A program made the translations under genes and the position numbers. From positions 122,422,043 to 122,486,042 of the forward strand of contig CAXKWD010000004.1 in the NCBI GenBank assembly GCA_964059195.1: a stretch of DNA of 64,000 nucleotides, written 5' to 3'. Source of the DNA: Ectobius pallidus (Eukaryota; Arthropoda; Insecta; Blattodea; Ectobiidae). Below the pieces are notes generated by a model. That model was not told where the DNA came from. It searched no databases and saw nothing but the letters and a program-made list of their open reading frames with translations. Every line of letters begins with the position of its first letter. The first letter of the stretch is position 1. Below are positions 23,109-32,495 of this stretch, in pieces.

Positions 23109-25940
23109 CACCTCATAACACTGCCACGATTGCACACAGTAAACCTTGTGACATCAGTAGTGGCCTGAAATGCTTATTATTGATGATACTTTATATGAAT
23201 ATTCAATGCATAACAAACAAAATTGATCTTTTAAATGCAGCTCTTTTATCCCATGATTTTAAAGTTTTATGCTTTTCTGAACATTGGCTAAATACATATG
23301 AGGCTACCTTGTACAACCCTATTGGATACGTACTCGGGAACTGTTTCTCCAGAGTTACTCATATTCACGGTGGAACTATTATTTACGTAAAAAATTGTAT
23401 TCAGTTTGAGCCATTGGATCTATCGATATATTGTGATGAAATCAACTTCGAGGTAACGGGGATTCTATTACACTCCTTGAAAATGATCATTTTAACTATA
23501 TACAGATCACCATGTGGTGATTTCGCCATATTTATGGGTAGACTTGACAATGTATTACATCATTTGATAGGTTATAATTATGAGCTGCTCATATTTGGTG
23601 ACTTTAATATAGATTTTTTACTTAATTCTGTCAATAGTAATAATCTGTGTAATCTATTTTTATCGTATGGCTGTTTTCGTACTGTAAATCAACCAACCAG
23701 AGACAATGCCTGTCTTGACAACTTGTTTACTACTTTGAAGGCGGACTTGTATAATAATAAGGTCTGTGACTTTGGATTTTCGGATCATGACGCCATTATA
23801 AGTACAGTTAATACTAACATAAAAAGTGAACCCACTCAAGCACATATTAATATCTCCATTAGGAAAATGTACAACTTGGATATTTTTAAGCATACCTTAT
23901 CAAACTGTAATTGGGAGCTAATTTTAACTAACAAGAATAATTACTATGCCACATTGTTCGACTATTTTTTTGAATGGTTCTATAATCTATTTTGTTTATA
24001 CTTTCCATTACAGAGTATTAAGATACTCAAAAACAAACATATGACGTATAGTTTTCAAACTAGGTGGTATAATATGGATCTAGCCGCCCTAAAAAGCAAA
24101 ATAATGGCACTTCGTACAATTGTTAAAGTCAGTAAAAATTCGAATCTATTAACTCATCTGCGTAATCTCAATAGCAGATATAAAGCTGCTATAAAAGAAG
24201 CGAAATTAGAAGCTAATATGTCATATATTGAAACGTCTATAAATAAGAGTAAAGCAGTATGGTCCTTAATTAAATCGAATTGTACTTCGAAAGCTAATGA
24301 TATCAGTATACCTGCTGATGAATTTAATAACTTCTTTATTGACCAGCCCTCTAAAATAAAACAGAATATTAGTAAGCCAAATGTATCAACTCAGGAACTT
24401 CTTATGAACTATTCCACAGGCAATTCTATTTTTAGGTGGAATTTGGTTACTATGCATGATGTCATTCAAGTTGTTAATAACTTGAAGAATTCAGATTCCA
24501 AAGATTACTATGATATGTCTAATAATTTTCTAAAAGAAATTATCAATTATATTATTGAGCCTATTACTGTCTGTATTAACTCTACACTGACTAGTGGCAT
24601 ATTTCCGGACTCTCTAAAAATTTCTAAAGTTATGCCTATCTTTAAGAAAGGAAACAAGCAAGATCTGTCCAATTATAGGCCAATCTCCATTGTACCTGTA
24701 TTCTCTAAAGCGTTCGAGTTAGTAATGAAAAATCAAATATGTCACTACTTAGAATCTAAAAACTTGTATTACTTCAACCAATATGGTTTCAGATTTGGCC
24801 ACAATACCACTGGTGCCGTCAGACGTCTTGTAAGAAGGGTATTAGATACATTTGAAGACTGTAAATCTCTTCACGCTTCGTTTTGCGATCTAAGTAAGGC
24901 GTTCGACTGCGTTGAACATGCTTTATTAATTCAGAAACTACATCATTTAGGTATTAGGGAGAATGAACTGTCGACCCTGTCTTCTTATTTATCTGGGCGC
25001 AAGCAGTGTGTCAAAGTTGAAGGCAAAATATCTAACCTGCTTAATGTAAAATTTGGAGTACCCCAGGGCTCCGTCTTGGGCCCTATTCTTTTCTTAGTAG
25101 CTACAAATGATTTAGCTTGTAATTTAAATTCAGAAACTATCCTGTATGCTGACGATGCCACCCTTTTAAATGTAGGCAATGATATTCAAAATCTTAAAGA
25201 GGATGTTCATTCGAATTTAACTTTTGCCAAAAATTGGTTTAATGCTAATGGCTTTCTTCTTAATGATACTAAAACTGAATCTTTAATTTTCACTCTCAAG
25301 AAACTTCATGAGAGTAAATAGTTTCAATATGCTTGGTATTTTAGTCGATTCCAGACTTACCTGGGAGCCACATATTATCCATATTTGTCATAAATTATCC
25401 CGAGTGCTCTTCCTTCTCATAAGACTAAGATCTATTGTGCCGAAGAACTATATCAGAACTGCTTATTTCGCCTATTTCCACAGCATTCTTGCTTACGGAC
25501 TCACCCTCTGGGGTAATAGTTCTCATTTTAATAAGGTTTTTGTACTCCAGAAGAAGGCCATTAGAATTATCACGAATTCATCTTTGAATGAACATTGCAG
25601 ACCTTTATTTATTAATATGAAAATATTGACGGCTCCTTCTCTGTATATTCTTGAGTGTCTATTATATGTTAAAGATAATATAAATTCATTTAGTTTTAGA
25701 AGTGACCTACATTCTTATGAAACTAGGCAACAGAATTCATTAGACTACCCCAGGTGCAGGCTCTCCTTAACAATGAAAAACTTTGAATACATGTGTATCA
25801 AAATAGCTAATAAAGTTCCTGTTGAACTGTTTTATCTAAGTCGAACTCGTTTTAAATCTGTGATCTCTGGCTGGTTGATGACAATGCCATTTTACAATGT
25901 AATTGAATTTTTTAATTGTGATATACCTATACTGGTATAG
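23042..25940 (+). pseudogene. LINE ORF2: AP endonuclease and reverse transcriptase, one frameshift
   Basis: It encodes the enzyme for target-primed reverse transcription. The N-terminal AP-like endonuclease shows N-I-Q-C-I-T-N-K-I-D, S-E-H-W-L-N, I-Y-R-S-P, G-D-F-N-I-D and F-S-D-H-D-A. The reverse transcriptase shows P-I-S-I-V-P-V-F-S-K, F-C-D-L-S-K-A-F-D, G-V-P-Q-G-S-V-L-G-P and the catalytic Y-A-D-D at 25145-25156. The frame stops at 25321. The C-terminal region (M-L-G-I-L-V-D-S-R-L-T-W, then L-A-Y-G-L-T-L-W-G) continues in the +1 frame from 25308 to 25940. So a single frameshift at about 25305-25320 is the only visible lesion. About 960 residues in total. Confidence 0.85.
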
Positions 25941-25962
25941 TTTTTATCTCACTGACCATGTC

Positions 25963-27558
25963 TGTACTGAACCGAGTTTCAGCTTGCCATGGAAACTCTG
26001 TTCGGGTATAAACATTGCTCTCCCGAAATTATATAAACAGTGACAGTGTATTTTCGTATTTCTCTCATGAACTCTTTAAATCCCGCTAACCATCGCTAAT
26101 AGACAGTTTATCTCGCAAAAGGGAACACGCGCGCCATCTATCGAGTGCTCTCTAGAACTGTGAACTTCTGAACTTGGCCTACAGAGGGCAGGTGCTCGCC
26201 AGTCTCGCATGTCTATACTTCGGTTGATCTCGGCGGTACTCGGCTGTGTTTTGATTGAAGACAATATGGCGGACTATGAGTTGGCTTGATTTTCTAAGAA
26301 GCGGTGTGATATTTACGCTCATTGGTCTCCCGGTTCGTTATAAACTTTCGGATTGGTCCTTATAATAAACTGTGTTCCATTGAAAGTGACTGTTACGGCC
26401 GTGGCTTTAGTATTGGTGTCAAGTGAATGAGTGGATGTCTCGTGTGCGTGTATTGGTTGGTTAAGTCACGTGAAGTCTTGAATAGTCGCCTAGAGGGGTT
26501 GGCGTCAGGACGGGCTCTCTCTCTTCTGGCAGTCATGGCGGACGACAAACTATGCTGAAGCTCTGCTTCTAAATCTGGTAATTAGGTTTAAAACCTTGTT
26601 TTTGCTTCTGAAACACAGGTAAGCGTTGGATTTTCTTTCTCTCCTTTTGTTGAGTAATAAATTTAGCTTTGCCCTTTGTTTATTTCATATTTTTTCTTAT
26701 TTCGAAATGTAGCATCTTTCGGCGTGGAGACGCCATCAGCGTCGAGTTATAATGTAGTGCCTCAGGTCCCTTTTCGACATGTAAAGTTACTTCTGCCTTT
26801 GTTCTTTTCACTTTAATTTAGTTTCTGTTTCCTTGTGCTTCGTTACCTGTATTTCAGATAGCTGTTTTTGTCTTCAGACATAGGGTGTCCGTCATGGCGG
26901 GAAATAAGCCAGTCCCCCCCCCTTTCAATTCAATGGATGGGAGTTGAAAGGCGTTTTTGGTGCAACTAAGCAAAATTTATAGGCCATCCGTAGGGTATTT
27001 CTTTTAATTTAAAATAAATGTAATTTATTTTGGGGAATTCTTTTATTTTCATGTAATATACCTGTGTTTTAATTTAGGTTATAGGTTACAAGAATACATG
27101 TAACTGTCTGTTCTTTATTCCTTTAAATATGAAGTGCCATTTTAGTTTATTTTAAATATCAACAATAGAATTTAAATAAAGCAGTTGTATTGAGGTACTT
27201 CCACTCTTTTCTTTGTAAATAAATAAGTATATTTTAATTGGTCCATGCAATTTCATCACAGATGAAAATGCATGTTTCTAATTGGGTAACCTCCTAGTGG
27301 GCTGTCCTTAATAATCCCCTGGGGTGGGCACGTTAGTTATAAGTACCCTGTGGGCGGGAACTTCAGTTCGCTTCCTGCTGGCTGCCTGAGAAGTAAGAAG
27401 AGAGCTTCGCAGCCAGTCTACCTGTCTTTGTGAGGCCGGAATCTACGGTATTCTTCTGGCCGTCTTGAGCTGAGGGTTTTCCAGCTACTGTATCCTTTTG
27501 ATCAGCTTATTATATAAATTGTAAGAGGGGTAGGTCTTTATCCCCGGGAGGTGGCTCA
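25963..27558 (+). repeat. Left LTR of the palindrome
   Basis: It begins TG and ends CA, 1596 bp. The first two thirds is GC-richer than its surroundings and includes three ATGGCGG motifs (26266, 26535, 26894) resembling YY1-type sites. It also includes a CACAG|GTAAGC splice-donor-like site at 26618. A TATA box and initiator near 27338-27368 divide U3 from R. Confidence 0.8.
27338..27368 (+). promoter_or_regulatory. LTR core promoter: TATA box and arthropod initiator
   Basis: TATAAG at 27338 lies 27 bases before the A of TTCAGTT (27365), which matches the arthropod initiator TCAGT. The same pair is present inverted in the right LTR near 29969-30000, so the two promoters converge. Confidence 0.65.
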
Positions 27559-27563
27559 ATTAA

Positions 27564-27581
27564 TGGTAGCAGAGCGTGGTT
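27564..27581 (+). other. Primer-binding site, initiator tRNA-Met type
   Basis: TGGTAGCAGAGCGTGGTT starts five bases after the LTR's terminal CA. Its first 11 bases are complementary to the 3' end (with CCA) of animal initiator tRNA-Met, with mismatches after that. GGTTCTCTTC recurs twice more downstream (about 27643 and 27706) in the leader. Confidence 0.65.
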
Positions 27582-28024
27582 CTCTTCAAGATCCATGTTC
27601 TGTTGTTCTTCTTAGAAAGTAATTTATGCTAGTCAGACCGTGGTTCTCTTCTAGAAACACGTTCTTTGTTTTGCTACCAAACTAACTAATAAATATGGAT
27701 CGCATGGTTCTCTTCAAGTTCCATGGTTCTTTGTTGTAAATATATAGTGTAAAATAAGATTTTAAACATTGATCCGGTGACAGATTTTTTGTGAAAACCG
27801 TCTGTTTTCTAATCTGTTTTCACCTGTGTTTTAATTGCAATATTGATAGAGTGGAAGTTAATGATAAAACATATATTCTTGACTAATGAATTTGTGCCAG
27901 TTGTAATAACAAATGATTTTAGGAAATTAACTCTGTATAGAAGTGTATTTATGTGTGTTAGGTCTATTATGCTATTCTCTCTCTAAAGTTTCTTATTTTG
28001 TATGTTTCATGTAAAACTGAGATT

Positions 28025-28630
28025 ATGGAGCGTCTTAAAGTGAGTGCGGATTTCCTTCTCAAGGATGATGTGCTTTATGAACTCCAAGTGAGAGGAATAA
28101 TAGTTAACCAAAAAGACTCAGTGACAAGTCTTAGGGCGAGTCTCAAGGAAAATCAGGATGAACCGGTAAAAACGGAGATTATCGGTGAGTTAATTCCTTC
28201 TGATCTGTTACTTGAAGTTGAAGAAAAACTTGAGAACTTAAACACCATTTTAGATTTCTCAAGCTTATCAGCTAATCAAGTAGAGCGAACTAAGAATCGC
28301 TTACTGCATGTTGCAGTCAGGCTAACTGATTTGAAAGCTTTTGTTAGTGATTCCCCTTTACAAACTAAATGGCACGAGTTGCAGGAAAGCGTTAGGCGTT
28401 TGAGTGTGAAAGTGAACGAGGTGAACATGGAGGTTTCAAATAAGCATGGTATGGGAGAAACGAGCACCAGACGTGTCTCGCCCATGGTAGATCATGCGAC
28501 AGATGATGAAGCAGTGGAGTTAGCTACTTCTTTGTTGGAGACAGTCACGGTCAGTGAACCCAACAAAGAGGAGCGCTTCACTCAGTTAGTTTCAAATAGT
28601 GATTATGTAACTCCAAAGTACGATTTTTAA
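28025..28630 (+). CDS. Gag-like ORF of the LTR element
   Basis: It is a candidate structural (Gag) protein of an LTR retrotransposon, about 201 residues from the ATG at 28025; an upstream ATG at 27998 adds nine. The N-terminus (F-L-L-K-D-D-V-L-Y-E-L-Q-V-R-G-I, then a Leu/Lys-rich helix) resembles the SAP-like start of Gag proteins in some arthropod Gypsy elements. A charged coiled-coil-like middle follows. It sits just downstream of the primer-binding site, as expected. Downstream, near 28700-28740, K-C-F-x-x-S-R-T-G-H-I-K-R looks like a zinc knuckle with a lost Cys, beyond a frameshift or stop, so the gene is truncated. Confidence 0.5.
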   Translation: MERLKVSADFLLKDDVLYELQVRGIIVNQKDSVTSLRASLKENQDEPVKTEIIGELIPSDLLLEVEEKLENLNTILDFSSLSANQVERTKNRLLHVAVRLTDLKAFVSDSPLQTKWHELQESVRRLSVKVNEVNMEVSNKHGMGETSTRRVSPMVDHATDDEAVELATSLLETVTVSEPNKEERFTQLVSNSDYVTPKYDF

Positions 28631-29778
28631 GAGGTTAGTAAAAAGTAATAGAGGTTATGGTAACTCCGGTGAGATTGTGAAGTCTGTAGAGCCTAGGAAA
28701 TGTTTTGTATATAGTAGAACAGGTCATATTAAGAGGTAAAGGGCAGTATCGTGCTGTTGATTGTGGAGTAGCCCATCTTAGACGTCAGGGTGGTGCTGTT
28801 CGTGTGTGTAGTGGTGCCGAGGGAGTTGACCATGTTTTCAAGTTTGGTGGGGTGGACTAACGCAACGGACTTTGACTTGGGTGATCACGCTGGTCGTAGG
28901 ATCCCGACAGTTTTGTGTAGTAGACAGGCCGTATTGACTATAGAGTAAAGCCAGACAAGACATTTCCCACCAGGATTTGTTAATGGACTATTCCGGAGGC
29001 ACGACTGCATACGACGACTAGCTCCTGTTGGTAGATACTGTATCCAAGAAAGTTATATGTACATAGTTCCGATAGTAGTTATATGGTGTCAGTGTAAGAT
29101 GTAGTTGCTTGTGTTGTGCTGTTGTTCTGGCTGTTTGGTTGGTGATTTCTTTATCTCTGGTGAGGTGTAGCTCCTGTAAGCCTGGGGAATGATGGAGGCG
29201 AGCGGCTAAGGGTGCTGTGGTCGACCTCAGTAAGAATCTGGCTTAGCACGGCGGTAGTTGGTGCATCCAGATTGGATGTACTCTCGGTTAGGGTAGTCAG
29301 AGGGAAGTTGTCTTTCTTTTCAGTCAGAGGGACTAGCGGACTGTCGAGTACCATCGTTGCTGACAGGCATGTTATCATCTTGTGCATAGATTTTTTTTTA
29401 ATATGTTCCTGGAGTTTACCATATGAAAGGTTAGGCAATGAAAAGTTGAGGTTATGTTAGCTCATGAAAGGTTAGGTTATGAGAGGTTATGTGAAAAAGG
29501 CTAGGCTTAGGTCAGGTTAAGTTAGGTATTATTTGAGACGTAGGAGTAAAGTAAAGCAGTTCACTATAATGCCAATAAGGAAGTAAGCGACTTTGATCTT
29601 GTTGTTGATTATTCTGGTTGTATGCAACTCACTTTATCAGTCCTGCTGCGTATGGGAGCAGCGGTGAAATTGATTCCTTGTGATGCATTTTGGAGCTTGT
29701 GTTTGCAAGACAACACACTCATAAGTAATAGAGAACGCTCGTTAAGTGAGATATTAGGCCCGTATCTCCTCCATTAAT
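28631..29778. other. Degraded centre of the palindrome
   Basis: A decayed zinc-knuckle region lies near 28700-28740. After that no protease, reverse transcriptase or integrase motif is visible. A cluster of GGTTAGG-like words lies at 29425-29527. Short frames on both strands look like chance. The pol region appears to have been deleted. Confidence 0.5.
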
Positions 29779-31374
29779 TGAGCCACCTCCCGGGGATAAA
29801 GACCTACCCCTCTTACAATTTATATAATAAGCTGATCAAAAGGATACAGTAGCTGGAAAACCCTCAGCTCAAGACGGCCAGAAGAATACCGTAGATTCCG
29901 GCCTCACAAAGACAGGTAGACTGGCTGCGAAGCTCTCTTCTTACTTCTCAGGCAGCCAGCAGGAAGCGAACTGAAGTTCCCGCCCACAGGGTACTTATAA
30001 CTAACGTGCCCACCCCAGGGGATTATTAAGGACAGCCCACTAGGAGGTTACCCAATTAGAAACATGCATTTTCATCTGTGATGAAATTGCATGGACCAAT
30101 TAAAATATACTTATTTATTTACAAAGAAAAGAGTGGAAGTACCTCAATACAACTGCTTTATTTAAATTCTATTGTTGATATTTAAAATAAACTAAAATGG
30201 CACTTCATATTTAAAGGAATAAAGAACAGACAGTTACATGTATTCTTGTAACCTATAACCTAAATTAAAACACAGGTATATTACATGAAAATAAAAGAAT
30301 TCCCCAAAATAAATTACATTTATTTTAAATTAAAAGAAATACCCTACGGATGGCCTATAAATTTTGCTTAGTTGCACCAAAAACGCCTTTCAACTCCCAT
30401 CCATTGAATTGAAAGGGGGGGGGACTGGCTTATTTCCCGCCATGACGGACACCCTATGTCTGAAGACAAAAACAGCTATCTGAAATACAGGTAACGAAGC
30501 ACAAGGAAACAGAAACTAAATTAAAGTGAAAAGAACAAAGGCAGAAGTAACTTTACATGTCGAAAAGGGACCTGAGGCACTACATTATAACTCGACGCTG
30601 ATGGCGTCTCCACGCCGAAAGATGCTACATTTCGAAATAAGAAAAAATATGAAATAAACAAAGGGCAAAGCTAAATTTATTACTCAACAAAAGGAGAGAA
30701 AGAAAATCCAACGCTTACCTGTGTTTCAGAAGCAAAAACAAGGTTTTAAACCTAATTACCAGATTTAGAAGCAGAGCTTCAGCATAGTTTGTCGTCCGCC
30801 ATGACTGCCAGAAGAGAGAGAGCCCGTCCTGACGCCAACCCCTCTAGGCGACTATTCAAGACTTCACGTGACTTAACCAACCAATACACGCACACGAGAC
30901 ATCCACTCATTCACTTGACACCAATACTAAAGCCACGGCCGTAACAGTCACTTTCAATGGAACACAGTTTATTATAAGGACCAATCCGAAAGTTTATAAC
31001 GAACCGGGAGACCAATGAGCGTAAATATCACACCGCTTCTTAGAAAATCAAGCCAACTCATAGTCCGCCATATTGTCTTCAATCAAAACACAGCCGAGTA
31101 CCGCCGAGATCAACCGAAGTATAGACATGCGAGACTGGCGAGCACCTGCCCTCTGTAGGCCAAGTTCAGAAGTTCACAGTTCTAGAGAGCACTCGATAGA
31201 TGGCGCGCGTGTTCCCTTTTGCGAGATAAACTGTCTATTAGCGATGGTTAGCGGGATTTAAAGAGTTCATGAGAGAAATACGAAAATACACTGTCACTGT
31301 TTATATAATTTCGGGAGAGCAATGTTTATACCCGAACAGAGTTTCCATGGCAAGCTGAAACTCGGTTCAGTACA
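29779..31374 (-). repeat. Right LTR of the palindrome (inverted)
   Basis: It is the exact length of the left LTR and identical to it in every stretch compared. The inverted match continues 8 bases past the LTR end (ATTAATGG) into what would be the primer-binding side. This suggests the copy came from a 5' LTR with its leader rather than from a 3' LTR. Confidence 0.8.
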
Positions 31375-31417
31375 CCTTGTGTTCGTTGACTGGCTTACAA
31401 ACATTAAACATTAAACA

Positions 31418-31965
31418 TATAGTAAACAAATTTGCTAACTAGTTTTCCAGTGCTAAAATAGCGTAAAATGTGATTTTCATTAGTTCAACATTTAAAAATT
31501 TCCCGGGGGTGGACACCAGACTTAGGTAACATTTTCTTGTTTACATTGACATGTCTTAGAGTATGGTAAACAAATTTCCTAACTAGTTTTTGAGTGCTAA
31601 AATAGCGTAAAATGTGATTTTCATTAGTTCAATATTTAAAAATTTTCCCGGGGTGGACCCCCACTTAGGTAATGATTTCTTATTTACATTGGCATGTCTT
31701 AGAGTATGGTAAACAAATTTCCTAACTACTGTAGTTTTTGAGTGCTAAATAGCGTAAAATGTGATTTTCATTAGTTCAGTATTTAAAAATTTTCCGGGGG
31801 TGGACCCCCACTTAGGTAATGATTTCTTATTTACATTGGCTCTTCGAGTATGGTAAACAAATTTCCTAACTAGTTTTTCTGTGCTAAAATAGCATAAAAT
31901 GTGATTTTCATTAGCTCAATATTTAAAAATTTTCTGGGGATGGACCCACAACCCCCTTTTTGCGG
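31418..31965 (+). repeat. Internal tandem repeats of nhAT-C
   Basis: About four units of roughly 125-140 bp, each containing GTAAACAAATTT, CTAACTAG, GTGATTTTCATTAGTTCA and a GGGGGTGGAC block. Related but fewer units occur in copy 2 (2460-2890). Confidence 0.75.
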
Positions 31966-32164
31966 GGTATTCCAAACCCCTCCGGCACTTTCGACCCTCG
32001 CCACAATTATTTTCTGGCTACATCATTGTTGCACTTATATTATTATGTTATTAATATAATGTTACAAAGTGGCCCAAGACGTTAAAGCGACAAAAAATAA
32101 ATTTATTAACAAAATTGCCCCCCCTAGAAAATATAATATGGGCGCCCTTGTTGACAGCCAATCA

Positions 32165-32300
32165 GGTTGGGGGGTGAGCAATGAAGTTTGGGGCAGGTGA
32201 GCAATGAAGTTTGGGGCGGGTGAGCAATGAAGTTTGGGGGGGTGAGCAATGAAGTTTGGGGGGTTGATCATGAAGTTTGGGGGGTGAGTCATGAAGTTTT
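32165..32300 (+). repeat. G-rich minisatellite in nhAT-B
   Basis: About six units of GGTGAGCAATGAAGTTTGGG, 20-22 bp each, the last two slightly changed (GATCATGAAG, GAGTCATGAAG). They are followed by a run of G. Confidence 0.8.
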
Positions 32301-32495
32301 GGGGGGGGGGTGGGCACCCCTGTATTATCAGTGTACAGAAAAAATGCAGTTAGCTTTAAAGGCTGATTTAATTTTTTTTTTTTTTTTAATGAGGAAATAC
32401 AATTTATATATAGCGAAATATATGTAGAAATTTTGCATTTTATTTGACGAAATCCTGAGTTTTTATCGCCACAAATCATCAACTCCACCACATAT

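Larger units (their letters stand above)
25963..31374. mobile_element. LTR-retroelement palindrome with inverted LTRs
   Basis: Two arms of 1604 bases (25963-27566 and 29771-31374) are inverted copies, identical wherever I compared them. They enclose a 2.2-kb centre. Each arm contains a full LTR (TGTACTGAACC to GGTGGCTCA) in opposite orientation, so both LTR promoters point inward. The left LTR is followed by a tRNA primer-binding site, then a broken gag. No pol genes remain. The flanks ATGTC and CCTTG do not match, so there is no target-site duplication. It interrupts the LINE 3' UTR. Confidence 0.85.
22888..31417 (+). mobile_element. CR1/jockey-type LINE, 5'-truncated and split by an LTR palindrome
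   Basis: The LINE lies between nhAT-C sequences ending CTTAGAG and resuming TATAGTAAAC. Its own length is about 3.1 kb: the end of ORF1, a nearly intact ORF2 and a short 3' UTR. The UTR is cut at 25962, resumes at 31375 and ends in ATTAAACATTAAAC, a short 3' tandem typical of CR1-like LINEs. No target-site duplication is evident. Confidence 0.75.
22444..32150 (+). mobile_element. nhAT-C copy 1 (non-autonomous hAT)
   Basis: The ends CATGGTCGCCCATA and TATGGGCGCCCTTG pair with those of copy 2 (2266-3267). TCGACAGC (22436-22443) and TTGACAGC (32151-32158) form an 8-bp duplication with one mismatch. Without the LINE it is about 1.2 kb. It has no coding capacity. Confidence 0.75.
22225..32322. 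mobile_element. nhAT-B, short G-rich non-autonomous hAT
   Basis: The ends CAGGGGTGCCCA and TGGGCACCCCTG are perfect inverted repeats. TATTATC flanks both sides (22218-22224, 32323-32329). Its own sequence is about 380 bp, with runs of up to 14 G on the left and a G-rich minisatellite on the right. It lies in the 3' non-coding part of hAT-A and contains nhAT-C. The duplication reads as 7 bp, not the usual 8. Confidence 0.75.
17634..32487 (+). mobile_element. hAT-A, hAT element with four levels of nested insertions
   Basis: The left end TAGGAATAATCACATTTCG and right end ATCATCAACTCCA match the ends of the second copy at 46785-48760, whose 8-bp duplication fixes the family. Removing nested insertions leaves about 3.2 kb. 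It carries a broken BED-finger transposase (18425-21952), two fold-back mariners and nhAT-B. It sits in Penelope copy 2. The flanks CCCATAAG and CCACATAT match only partly, so its own duplication has decayed, and a solo LTR sits just beyond. Confidence 0.75.

Noticed and set aside
26076..31261. Identical 62-codon frames in inverse orientation at 26076-26264 (-) and 31073-31261 (+)
   Set aside because: They are the same stretch of the two LTR arms read outward. Position in U3, no coding bias and no homology suggest chance frames.
25963..31374. DIRS-type element, because of the inverted terminal repeats and lack of duplication
   Set aside because: DIRS elements lack a tRNA primer site and carry a tyrosine recombinase. 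Here LTR boundaries, TATA/initiator and a tRNA-Met primer site point to an LTR element.
25963..31374. Self-synthesising (Polinton-type) transposon with long TIRs
   Set aside because: No DNA polymerase B, integrase or packaging gene, and the element is only 5.4 kb with an LTR promoter.
32062..32491. Pro/His/Leu-repeat frames on the minus strand
   Set aside because: They are the reverse reading of the G-rich minisatellite in nhAT-B.
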